A DNA stretch of 64,000 bases from positions 2,666,001 to 2,730,000 of the forward strand of contig JANTQA010000026.1 in NCBI GenBank assembly GCA_027625915.1. Reading direction: 5' to 3'. Of the stretch, positions 34,880-45,339 are shown piece by piece; positions within the stretch are counted from its first letter, which is position 1, and each line of letters starts with the position of its first letter. The stretch is from Anaeramoeba flamelloides. Taxonomy: Eukaryota > Metamonada > Anaeramoebidae. Position numbers and translations under genes: made by a program. The notes below the pieces were generated by a model. The model had not been told where the DNA came from. It saw only the letters and a list, made by a program, of their open reading frames with translations, and ran no database searches.

Positions 34880-36260
34880 TCAACTAGTAAGAATAATGAA
34901 CTATCACACTTATTAAAGGGGTGTAAAGAATTAAGTAAGGTGTGTGTTGTCACCTATAAATCTAAAATTTGGGTAATCTCGGAGGTATTGTGAAATTTCA
35001 TAACAAATAATCTATAAGTTTTTTAGATTTTTCTTGAACTTGAATTCCAATACTACCGAAAATACAAATTCAGAGATTACAACAAAAGCGATGAATCTTT
35101 TCTATTTTTAAAGCACTCCTTGGGGTAACTAAATTGAAAGAGTTTGAATAATAGTTTTTTTTTGGTCTTTTTTGGATTCATTTTGAGTTTTTTGTTTGAT
35201 TTATTGATCCAAGAGAAAAAGAAAAATCATGACAAGAAAAAAGAATAAATCTGAAGGATGGAATTGGTGATTGATTTTCAGGTTATGACAACAAACAGGA
35301 ATTGTCAAATTAATTAGAGTAGATCGAAAATTTGCATGAGAATGAAAAAAAAATAGTTTAACACAAAACAAGAAAAATGAAAGTAAAAAGCAACAAAACA
35401 AAGGAAGAAGAAAAAAAAAACAAAGATAATTTGAAGAATAAGAAAAGCACGAAAGTTTCCACTCAATCTTTACACAATACATATTTAAAAAAACTAAACA
35501 GTTGCAATATTCTTTGATTATTTTGTTCTCTTTCTTTTTTCAAAATATTTTCAAAAAATATTCTGTTTTGACTTGACATTTTGTCAACTTTTTGATATAT
35601 TAAAATCCAATAAAATGAACAATTCATCATTTTAATCACACCCTGATTTTCTTTTTTTTCTCATTGAATTTAACTAATGAAAAATGCTGAATGAATTACA
35701 AAAATAATTCGTTTGACAAAAAATGTTTTTTAACAGAACGAGGATTCTGTAACTTTGGTACCTTTCTGACTTGTTAAATCGTTAATTTTTTAAAAGCTTT
35801 TGAAAAAAGTTTTTTTATTGTTTATTTTTAAGAAATGAGTTATAAAATGCTAAAATTTAACACTGTTTTCAAAATTTAATTGTACTTTGATCATAAACTG
35901 ACTGGTTTGAAATATTTTTGTGAAAACAAAACTAGATCTATAATAAATTTCTAAGTCGGTAAAAATGAAGGGTTTTGTTAGGTATTTTCAAGTTGTTTGG
36001 TTTAGGTTGGTTTTAAAAGACAGAAGATTCGTTAATGAGAAATTTTTGGGAAAGCCTTAAAAAGGAAACTTCAAAAAATAAAATTAAAAAAATAAAAAAG
36101 AGAAAATTAAAAAAAAAAGCAAAAAAATATAAATTCTTAAGTTGTGTTGGTAATTCTGTTTATTGAATTCATTGTATTCATGTAAAATTAATATTTTTTT
36201 TCTTATTTTAAAAAAGATGAAAGATCGATGAACGATCAATTCATAATCAAACAAAAAAAA
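34880..36260. other. gene-free stretch before eL29
   Basis: No supported gene. A minus-strand open frame at 35201-35482 is mostly Phe/Leu from an A-rich plus strand and is judged random. Confidence 0.5.
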
Positions 36261-36264
36261 AGAT

Positions 36265-36477
36265 TTATTTTTTGACTACTTCCATTTCTTTTTCTTGGTT
36301 TTTTTTTGATTCCATTTTTGCTTTCAGTGTACCTTTTCGAACAAATTTTAAATTCTTTGCATATGGAAGGTACATTCCTTTTTTAGTTCTGTGCTTTTGT
36401 CTTTTTGGCTTTTTGATCCCGTTTCTGTGGTGTTTTCTATTTTGGTTGTGGTTTGAGTGGTTTCTTCTTTTGGTCAT
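36265..36477 (-). CDS. RPL29: 60S ribosomal protein eL29
   Basis: A 70-residue, highly basic protein of the large ribosomal subunit. The N-terminus TKRRNHSNHNQNRKHHRNGI followed by KKPKRQKHR matches the family signature (KSKNHTTHNQ, RKWHRNGIKKP in animals and yeast). YLPYAKNLKFVRKGTLKA corresponds to the F-RN-RFAKK segment. The length is close to yeast (59) and far shorter than the extended vertebrate form. The tail from residue 55 is Lys/Glu-rich and variable. The ATG lies at the conserved position and no intron is seen. By family it sits on the subunit surface and aids subunit joining. Confidence 0.93.
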   Translation of the reverse strand: MTKRRNHSNHNQNRKHHRNGIKKPKRQKHRTKKGMYLPYAKNLKFVRKGTLKAKMESKKNQEKEMEVVKK

Positions 36478-36499
36478 CTTTTGTTGTTTTGTAAAAAAA

Positions 36500-37395
36500 A
36501 ATAAATAAAAAGTATAAAAAAAACAAAAGCAAAGGGAAAAAAAAAAAAAAAAGAAGAGACTAAATTAAAAACAAGGCAACAAAGATTCAAAAAAAAAAAA
36601 AGAATTAAATTTTACATTTTTTAAAAGCTTTGTTTGAATTAAATCAAAAAAAAATGAAAATCTTTGTCTTTAAAATTTTTATCTCTTTTATTATTTTAAG
36701 GGCATAAGAAAGAAATTTTTCGTTCAGAAAGTGTTTTTTCATTTTCGTTTTTCCTTGATTGAACTTTTCAAGGAATAATTAACACTTTTGAAATATTTTA
36801 TTTTGTGTATCAATAAAAGTACTTTTTTATTTTTGATTTGTAGAGGATGCCATTAAAAAAGGATTCTGGACAAGACTTACAAACTCATTATTTTATATTT
36901 GATTATCGTCTGTAGGATATATATATGAATTAACCATTTTTTGAAAAGTATGATTCTTTCTCTCTTCTGGTTTCACTAACCATATTTTTTTCAAACCCAT
37001 TACGAAAAATTTCGCACATAAAAAAACTATTTCTACAGTCGTAGAAATAAAAGAAACAAATCAAAAGGATGAAAACAGGATATAAACAAGAAATATGGTT
37101 CTTTAAATAAATTTTAAAAAAGAATTAAGAAGATATTGAAAGATTAAAATTTCATTTTTTGAATTTTTCTCAAAAAATTAGTAATATAATTTTGTTATTA
37201 TCCCAAATTTTAGATCAACAACATTTAATATTTTTGAACCATTATATATTAATCAAAGATCTAACCTCAAAAGTCAATTTAAATATGAACCAAGAATATA
37301 TAGTTGTCTTCCTATCTTCAAATACCCAAGATTGAAAAATAAAACAGGAGTTAAATGTTTGTAAGGGTTATGGGTTGTTAACACCATTTATTTAC
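36500..37395. other. eL29 upstream flank
   Basis: A-rich low-complexity sequence next to the eL29 start, then unremarkable A+T-rich DNA. Confidence 0.4.
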
Positions 37396-37401
37396 ACTAC
37401 A

Positions 37402-37605
37402 TTAGCTCCACTTGGGGACATATGTATAGTGTAATTGTGTGGATTTTAAAAATCCACATAAACAACTAAATTGAAATTCCATCGGATAATTAGGATTTGA
37501 AGATAATGGATCATTGTATTTAATATTTACCCTCGGTGGGGTTAGGACGTTTTTTGATCGACAGATTAATATAAAATATTTTAAAAATTCAAAAAAGGAT
37601 ATTTA
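37402..37605 (-). pseudogene. coding-like relic, weakly LINE-like
   Basis: An open minus-strand frame reads FFEFLKYFILICRSKNVL, then TPPRVNIKYNDPLSSNPNY, then FQFSCLCGFLKS and KWS before TAA. The Pro/Cys/Trp content is not expected by chance. FLKYFILIC resembles the NIDHFLLVC segment of the LINE at 62452, but the rest aligns poorly. It has no start codon. Confidence 0.3.
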
Positions 37606-37619
37606 TGTGTATAATTTAG

Positions 37620-39430
37620 GTTTTTAATTTCAGTTCCACTTTAAAATAACATGTATTATGTTTTATAAATATGCCCAAGAAGTCCTTTAATTCAATTAGT
37701 TTTTCATTTGAGTGGGTTATATCTATATAAGCATTTATAACCTATTAAACTTTCATAATTTTACAATAAGTCAATACTACTCCTCATAACACTTTTGATG
37801 TTTGAGGGTATTTATTGGAGAATAAAAAAAAAAAAATTAAAAAATTTTTTATTTTTAAAAAAAAAATAATTTCTTTTAAAATTTTATATGAAAGTTTATT
37901 TGAAAATTGACCAAAATGAAAGGATAGTGTTGGTAATGTTTCTAAATAATTCATTTAAGATTTTCCCTGTATATTTTCAATTTTGAATAAAATCTGAATG
38001 TATATTTAAAGTTTATTTAATTTTTTTTAACTTGTAAAAGTAAACGTTTAGATATTTTGAAAAATAAAAAAAAAAAAAAAAAACACAGTTTGAAATGATA
38101 AAAAAAAAAAAGGATAATAACAGACTTTTATAATATTCTTAATTATAAATTAAATCTTGTCATATATCCGAAATATTAAAATTTTTCTTGTTTGGGAATT
38201 TTCAAACCAAATTTAACCTAATTTCAAATTATTCACATGGTAAAATATAATTTAAAAGATCAAAAGAAAATAAGTTTCTGAAATTAATTTGAATTTTAAG
38301 AATATATTTTTATTATTTATGTTTTTATTTTTGGTCTACTTTCGTTTTTAAAATTATAATATCTATCCCGTCCACTTAAAATCTTTTTATTCAAATAATC
38401 GATTACATGTGTAAGTTGTTTATATTTAATTGAAAATCATTTACTACCAGTTGGTGGTATTTAGAATTTAATAAATCAATAAATGTTAATATTATTATGC
38501 TAATTCGGTATTTTGTTTACTCTTTACACTCATTTCAAATTCTATGTGAACGGATATTTTTATTTTTACAATTTCTTTTTTTTTTTTTTTTCTTTTATTT
38601 GGATAAAAATATTTGAATTAACCCAATAAACAATAATAAACTAAAGGTGATCTAATTTTATACTTTGTAAAATATATCAAAAAAATTATTATTAATTGAA
38701 GTGGTTTAATTCAACAAAATTATATCGTATTTGCAATTTTCTTTTTTTAATTTGTGAAAAAAACGAAAATTTATTAAATTTTCTTTTTATTTATCAAATT
38801 AAAAATAAAAACATAGGCACTTATAAGCACTCTACATAACTTGATGGCACTTGAAATTACTTTCTAGGGGGCTAATTTTAATTAGAAATGTTTATACACA
38901 GTATGGGTAAGATTATAAGTTATGGATATCAAAACTATAAAAAATTGAAAAAATAATTTAATTTTTAAAAAAATACAAGAAAAAGAGAAAACAAATAAAA
39001 TATAAGAGGGTTATTAAAATATCAAAAAATGTAAAAACCTAAAATACTTATTAAGTTATTTTTTAAATTGGGGATATTGGATAGTTAGTAAGTTGCTTCC
39101 TTTTCTGTTAAGGGAGTCAAAGTTTTCTAAACTACCTCCATGGCATTAAATGCATGAATTGTTAAAAGCAACGACAATAACTGGTACCAATGTCAGGGAT
39201 GGTGTTGGCAATGACTGGGGGTTAACCAGTATATTGTATTTGTAAGTATCGAAGCAAGCTAAAACTTCACTGTAGTTTGTCTTCTTCAATAGTTACTGAC
39301 CAAATTTTAACCACAATATTCACTATTTTTCTCATTTTTTTTTTTTATAAACAACTTATTTAAAAAGTAAAATAAAATTTATTTCTGTCCAAGATTATAA
39401 ATTTTTTTTTCCAAACAATAATATTTTTTA
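37620..39430. other. gene-free A+T-rich stretch
   Basis: No supported gene. Around 38815-38860, TAGGCACTTATAAGCACT and GATGGCACTTGAAATTACTT resemble wording in the tandem repeats at 15.4 and 62.2 kb. Confidence 0.45.
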
Positions 39431-39436
39431 TTATTA

Positions 39437-39632
39437 CATTCAGTTTCACTTTTAATGCACAAATTATCAATGAAATTTAAGGCACAAAAAAATCTCAAAT
39501 TAAAGCACAAAAATAAAATTCTAGTAAAAATAAATTGTAAAAAAAAAAATTCCAAATTTTTTGCTTTAATTTGAGATTTTTTTATGCCTTAAATTTCGTT
39601 GATAGTTTGTGCCTTAAAAGTGAAACTGGCTG
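39437..39632. mobile_element. 196-bp foldback MITE (family A, copy 8)
   Basis: TA then CATTCAGTTTCACTTTTAAT, inverse GTGAAACTGGCTG then TA. It is well conserved. Confidence 0.85.
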
Positions 39633-39699
39633 TATCCAAGAAATAACAAATAAGAAATAGGGGGTATAATCAACATATAAGAGTGTAATACGCCACCTT

Positions 39700-40106
39700 A
39701 TAAAATAAAACTAAAAAATCAATAGATTTTCATTAAAAATCGAAAAACAAATTATTAAGATCTCTGTTTGGTAAAAAAAAAATATTCATTTTAATCTTCA
39801 ATTGGAGATCAAAATAAATTCCAATAGAAATCAATATGATTTCTGTATAATTATTTCCAAACTTTCAATAACATTAAAATATTAGATTTTTATTTAGTAT
39901 ATATCGGGTGTGTAATAAAAAACAAAATTGCAAAGCAATTAGGTATCAAAAAAAAATCGAAAAAAAAAAACAAAAATGTGAAAAAAAGATTTCAATTTTT
40001 ATATTTCCAAAATTAAGTTTTTCTTCTAATCTCCATTCAAATAATTTAAACACATGTAATTCGCTCACCACAACTTGGACCCCTTTGACTGGAAAATATA
40101 TTATTT
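39700..40106 (-). mobile_element. family B TIR element, copy 4, partial
   Basis: The reverse-oriented left half of family B: ATTCCAATAGAAATCAATAT, then CTTCTAATCTCCATTCAAAT, then CCCCTTTGACTGGAAAATA at the end. The opposite terminus is lost. Confidence 0.6.
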
Positions 40107-40569
40107 TTCATTTTTTTTAAATTTATCAGTCTTTTTTTAAAAGTTCTAGAATTATTAAATTATTTTTTTATGAATAATTTATGAAAAAAGTTTTTACCCA
40201 ACTTTTTGACGACTTTTTTTTGAGTATCTCTCATTTGTAGATTATGCAAGTTTTAAATATTTTTATAAATACTTCAGATTACTCAGCAAAAAAAAAAAAA
40301 AAAAAAGGGTGATAGTGTATATATCTATTAGAAGATATTTTAATCACCATAATATGGATTTGTTGATCTTTAAAAAACAAAGCCTTATTCAATATTTTGA
40401 AAATGTTAACATATTTCCAAGCTGTTTAAGAGAATTTAAATTTAAAATATTAAAAAAAAAAAAAAAAATATCGGATAAACAATATATTGATTATAATTAT
40501 GAAAAAAAATAAAAAAGAAAAGAAAAGAAAAGAAAAAATAGTATGGGTAATAGTCAAAATTTACACAAA

Positions 40570-43308
40570 TTAACTATTATTTTTTACATATAAGTTTAGG
40601 AAATCCACGGTAAGTACTCGATTATAATTCCCAATTATCAAATCCAGTGTAGCATCGCGGAAGTCAAGATATAAAATATCCTTTCCGACCTGGTCATCTA
40701 AACGGATACCTCTTTCGAGATCTGTATCCTGGAACTGATAAAATTCGTATATCGTCCCTAATGGTCCAATGTCTCTATTCTCTGAATTCCAATCCAGGTG
40801 TATATCTGTGATATAAATATTTTCTTCTGGTGGATAGGACAAAACCCCATAAGAGGACCCATCGGAATCGTTGAATGTGGCGGGTCCGTTAAAGTCTGCT
40901 ATACTGATTGCAAAATCCAAAGGGTTATTGATGGTTATATTAAAGTCCACGGTATAATCTATCGACAACGGCGTCAATTTAATTACTTTCACCATTTTTG
41001 TTATTTCCAGTTCGATGAGGCTGGAGTCTATGGGATCGATGCCCGTGTCGATTACTTGGTTTAGCTGCATTGACTGGTTTAATTTCAGAGTAATATCCAT
41101 TTCAGCTTGAATAGTGATCTTGTCCCCGCTGATATATTTGCCTAAAAAATCTTTAACTTCAGTCTCGTCGCCCTGTATTGTAATTTGTAGTGATATGGTC
41201 TGTTTGCCGCTTGTCAAAGAAAGTTCACCAAAATCGCCAAAGCCAATTTCCTTATCATTCTGTCGGAATTGGAAGTCGATTGCTTCAACATCAATTTCTA
41301 CAAAGGAGGGGTTGTTGATTTCGACGCTTGCATCAAAAACTAAAGAATCGGATGTTGTAGATACTAGTTGCAATTCTCCGATTCCGGGGGAAAGGGAATC
41401 CATCGCATCGATTTCGATGGTTTTGTTGGACAATTGGATGTGCTTTTGGTTCTCTGTCCCAACTGTGATGTTCATTTCGGCTATAAATTGAAAGGTTTCT
41501 TGCTCGAGAAAGTCTTGTAAAAATTGCTTTGAATCTACGTTGAATGTTATTGCAAATGTGAGCTCGTTTTTGCCCCGCTCCAATGCGACATCCAAGAGGT
41601 CGACGGCGCCTATTTGCTGCTCCTCCCAATAAATAATGAGGTTAATGAGATTGGCAACAGTTGAAATTGGCGAATTGTTTTCAAATTCCACTGTTAAATC
41701 TACATCAATTTTTTCATTATTGATCTCCAGGATTTCCAAATCAACAATTTCGATTGGTATCTCGTCCATTCCATCCAATTGGAAATCTAGGGGTTTTAAA
41801 ATAATCGCTGATTCATCACCGTCATCTCCATTTTCGTCAAAAACTAAGACTGTCAAATTCACTGAATATTCAAGATCCTCTTTGAGTATAAAATCTTCAA
41901 TGATCGTCGTTTCGTTTGGATATATGTCCAGGCTAAAGGATATTTCATTGGATCCGAATTGTAAATCGAAATCCTGTTGTTCGCCCTCCCCAATGGACTG
42001 CTCTTTATATATTATCGTATACTTGACCTTTGAAAAAACACTTTTTAGGGGCGTCACATTGTCCAAAGAAACAGTGACATTTGCCTCAAGTAAATTATTG
42101 TCTAGTTTCGGTATATTGATCTCGGTAATTGTTAATGGGATCCCATCAAAGGCATCGAAGGTAATAGATTGATCCAAGATCTGCGGATACGTCTTATAGC
42201 CGCCGCCAGTTTTCCCATCAAAATTGATCCATCCTTGCGCGCCAATTGTAATTTCCTCCTCGTTCAAAAATGCCTCGACTAAGCTATTGTCGGCAGTGTC
42301 TGCGTAAAATTGCATCTCCACCACATTTGATCCTTGCTCCAATTCCAACCCCTGCAGTGAACAATTGCCAAGCACCTCGTCATTGTAAGTCAATTCAATG
42401 GTGACCTCTTCCAATTTGCAGCCAACTGGCGAGTTGACTTCAATTTCGACTTCGCCACTCATAGTGAACAGATCCTTCTGCTTCGCAATGATGCCAAAAT
42501 TTTGCAGATCAATTTGTAGCTCGCTGAGACCAAAGATTTCAATCGTCTTCTTGAATTCCTTGTTTTGGAAAAAGGCCATGCCGTTGAGAAATTGGACAGT
42601 CGATTCCAAAACGATTTCAACCTTATCCTGGAAAATGAAATCCTCAATCAAGCTGTAGTATTGATCCGTATCGGAAACAGTAATTTCAAAACTATTATCG
42701 AGTTCCGTTTTTGATCCAGAACTAAACTCGTTTGTCTGGAAATCAAGCGTGCCCACGCTCTGATCTAAGTATTTGATTGTTGTGTCGACCAATTCATACG
42801 AAACAGACCTACTTGACTTGGTGCTGACACTCATCGTTGTTTGGCTTTCCATCTTACTCTTTTCAATGCCAGTAACGGTGATCGTTTCAATTTCAATTGT
42901 GCTGTCATCAATGACACCCTGGATGTACGAATCGATGCTTAACAGGGTAATCAGTGGTGTTAGAAATAAGAAAAGAAAAATAATGCCAATAAAAAAGGAG
43001 TATTTCCTTTTTTTTGTTTTGAAGATCTCTCGTTTGATTTTTTTAAAAAATTTTTCATCCTCTTCTGTGTCTTCTTCTTGGTCATCTTTTTCTTCTTCTT
43101 TTTCTTCTTCTTTTTCTTCTTCTTCTTCTTCTTTTTCTTCTTGGTAACCTTCAAGATCATTTGTATCTTTTTGTTTGCTTACAGCTTCTCCATTTTTTTT
43201 TGAGGAAGAAGATGATGATGATGAAGACGAAGATGAAGATGATGATGAAGACGAGGAAGACTTTGAATCATGAAACTGATCAAGCTCTATTTTATCGTCG
43301 TTTTCCAT
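40570..43308 (-). CDS. single-pass membrane protein with tandem LEA/WHy-like domains
   Basis: A 912-residue protein. The N-terminus has a run of 20 Ser (17-36) written in mixed TCN codons, then a Glu/Lys acidic block (56-90) and a basic KTKKRK stop-transfer flank. One membrane segment lies at about 104-127 (FFIGIIFLFLFLTPLITLL). The remaining 780 residues are beta-rich with many N-glycosylation sequons, so they are probably lumenal or extracellular. From about 240 on, four or five units of about 120-130 residues recur. Each starts IPLTITEINIP, IPIEIVDLEIL or similar, then N(V/L)TV-N-SP, then EIGFGDF/SIGEG, then LERGKNELTF-type strands. This matches the water-stress/LEA-14 fold and resembles the fungal DUF3712 (vacuolar Tag1-like) layout. 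Function is unknown; a lipid- or wall-facing role is inference. Confidence 0.85.
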   Translation of the reverse strand: MENDDKIELDQFHDSKSSSSSSSSSSSSSSSSSSSSKKNGEAVSKQKDTNDLEGYQEEKEEEEEEKEEEKEEEKDDQEEDTEEDEKFFKKIKREIFKTKKRKYSFFIGIIFLFLFLTPLITLLSIDSYIQGVIDDSTIEIETITVTGIEKSKMESQTTMSVSTKSSRSVSYELVDTTIKYLDQSVGTLDFQTNEFSSGSKTELDNSFEITVSDTDQYYSLIEDFIFQDKVEIVLESTVQFLNGMAFFQNKEFKKTIEIFGLSELQIDLQNFGIIAKQKDLFTMSGEVEIEVNSPVGCKLEEVTIELTYNDEVLGNCSLQGLELEQGSNVVEMQFYADTADNSLVEAFLNEEEITIGAQGWINFDGKTGGGYKTYPQILDQSITFDAFDGIPLTITEINIPKLDNNLLEANVTVSLDNVTPLKSVFSKVKYTIIYKEQSIGEGEQQDFDLQFGSNEISFSLDIYPNETTIIEDFILKEDLEYSVNLTVLVFDENGDDGDESAIILKPLDFQLDGMDEIPIEIVDLEILEINNEKIDVDLTVEFENNSPISTVANLINLIIYWEEQQIGAVDLLDVALERGKNELTFAITFNVDSKQFLQDFLEQETFQFIAEMNITVGTENQKHIQLSNKTIEIDAMDSLSPGIGELQLVSTTSDSLVFDASVEINNPSFVEIDVEAIDFQFRQNDKEIGFGDFGELSLTSGKQTISLQITIQGDETEVKDFLGKYISGDKITIQAEMDITLKLNQSMQLNQVIDTGIDPIDSSLIELEITKMVKVIKLTPLSIDYTVDFNITINNPLDFAISIADFNGPATFNDSDGSSYGVLSYPPEENIYITDIHLDWNSENRDIGPLGTIYEFYQFQDTDLERGIRLDDQVGKDILYLDFRDATLDLIIGNYNRVLTVDFLNLYVKNNS

Positions 43309-43319
43309 TTATTAATTTA

Positions 43320-44410
43320 GAAAGTAAAATATAAAAAAATAAATTTTATTATGGGGTTAATTATTGAGTGTGCTTTTATTTTTTTACTTTTCTACAATGA
43401 ACAAATAAACCTATTTTGGTTGAAATTAAACATTAAGCACAAGATCTTTGGATTTATTTGGATCGGATATCTTTTATTTCAAAGATTTTTTCCTGAAAGG
43501 AATTGTTTTTTTTAATAAATACTTAGATTAATATTTGGGAAAGGAATACCAAAAGAGAAAAATCAAAAATTAACATTTTTTTTAGGAAAACAATTGAACA
43601 AAAAGCTTTGTATAGCGAATCTTTTTCCTTTTTTGTCTTTTATTTAATAAAAAAATTTTTTTATTTATAAAAGTGACAAAAATTCTCAAAAGAAGAATAA
43701 ATTGTTCATTTTCAAGTCAGCTAAAGTTTGTTAATAATTTAAAAAACGATAAAAATACCTAAAAGTTTTTAATTATTAAAGCATGTAAATTATAATCAAT
43801 AAATCTTTTTCTTAAATTTCTTGTTCGGGAACACAACGTCGCTTTATAAATTTACCGATCGTTCGTGAATGTAAATAATTTTAAACGTTATTGTTGGAGC
43901 AATATCTATTAAGATTTAGTAATTCGTAAAATGTGTTTCGGAATTTTAGTCCATCTTTTTTTATTAACACATTCACAAAAAGTGAATAATATTTTCTAAT
44001 ATTTCCAAAATACCTAAAAATTATTTTAGATTTTCTTTAAACCATTACTTTATTGGATACTCTGAAGGGATCAATAAATTGAACAAAATTTTCATTCAAC
44101 TTTTCAAAAAATCCAAAAAAGAAAAGTTACTTTTGAACTAAATCAACAACGTGATCAATTAAGATAAAAACACAAACAACTTAATAATTTCAAAAGAAAA
44201 GTTTTTTTGTAATTTTATTAACCTATTTGTTCTAAAACTAAAGCAAAATTTTGTTCATTGTTTTACCATTTTACAGTAGCCAAGATCAAATTGCTCTTTG
44301 ATCTAAAAAATTGTTTTGGGTAAAAGGAATGTATTCATTATAGCTCTTAATTTTTCGTTTGAGATTTGTTTGTTTTCCCATTTGCATGTTTTTCAGGTAT
44401 TTTCATCTTT
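43320..44410. other. upstream flank of the LEA-like gene
   Basis: No complete gene. A short exon-like stretch after TTTACAG at 44277 (coding AKIKLLFDLKNCF before GGTAAAAG) was noted but does not splice in frame to the piece at 44416. Confidence 0.35.
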
Positions 44411-44415
44411 TTTAG

Positions 44416-44597
44416 AACTCAACACCACTTGGTTTGATGGTTATTAACAATGTTTTCACTGTTATTTTACCTGAAAGAGATTATATTCTCCAACTTAAAA
44501 GTCTCAAAATTAATGTATTGCTGTGGGATCTGATTCATACAGTTAGCGCACAAAGAGTTCTATATCATTTTTCATTTTCAGCCAAGGACCTTTTCAA
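44416..44597 (+). other. exon-like piece 1, unidentified
   Basis: It follows CATCTTTTTTAG and reads NSTPLGLMVINNVFTVILPE, then RDYILQLKSLKINVLLWDLI, then HTVSAQRVLYHF, ending at a possible CAA|GTACAT donor in phase 2. It has no stop and a mixed amino-acid composition, unlike random A+T-rich frames. It can be joined in phase to the piece at 44862. No family is recognised and no 5' exons were found. Confidence 0.35.
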
Positions 44598-44861
44598 GTA
44601 CATCCTATTTTCTCAATCTCTATTAAATTTAGGTAAAAAAATCTAATAGAGACTAGTCCCATAAGAAATTGTTTTGAAATTATCTTTGCAAATCATTTGA
44701 CAGAAACCAAAATAATACTATTTAGTCTTTAGTAATTACTATTTGTTACAAAATAAATTAACCAAAATTTTCATTTCAACTTTTCTAAAAAAAGATTTTG
44801 ATCAGGTAACATTTGAATTTTTTAAATCCAAAATCAGTTTAAAATATTATTTCCTCTTTAG

Positions 44862-44967
44862 TGTTGGGAATTTTGGTCATTTATTCGAATTCTTGACTTG
44901 TGGTAATTTTCAAAACCCAAATGAAACTTTTGATCTTTTTATTTTTCAATTAATAAGCAATATTTAG
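44862..44967 (+). other. exon-like piece 2, unidentified
   Basis: It follows TTCCTCTTTAG and reads VGNFGHLFEFLTCGNFQN, then PNETFDLFIFQLISNI and TAG. Phase is compatible with piece 1 at 44416-44597. Immediately downstream starts a family C-like sequence. Confidence 0.35.
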
Positions 44968-45335
44968 AACATCTAAAAGTAACTATTTTTGTAATTATTT
45001 AATTTTAAAGATTAACTCAAGAATTTTCAAAATGACAAAATCCTCAAGAATGATTTTTGAGATTTATATTATCTTAAACTCGCTGTGGTTTCTCTTAATT
45101 TTTAATATTTCAGAAATAGATTGTCAAATCAATCTATTGGTTAATTATTAAATTTTAAAAAATCCTTGTATTTTTTTGAAAACTAATCTATATTTCAAGA
45201 TAAATTTAAGAAAGATATTTTGCACATTTAAAGCCCTAATATTGATAATTCAACCTTTAAAATTATCTCTAAAGAGATATTTTGTTTTGAAATTCTTTGA
45301 ATTCTTTACTAATACAACGATTACTCTTTAGGCTG
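44968..45335 (+). mobile_element. family C element, copy 7, partial
   Basis: Interior only: TTTAGAACATCTAAAAGTAA, TTAAAGATTAACTCAAG, AGAAATAGATTGTCAAATC, and TTTACTAATACAACGATTAC line up with the family order. The termini are lost. Confidence 0.5.
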
Positions 45336-45339
45336 TACG

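Noticed and set aside
35201-35482. A Cys- and Phe-rich minus-strand frame
   Set aside because: It mirrors an A-rich plus strand and has no recognisable signal peptide, domain or conserved pattern.
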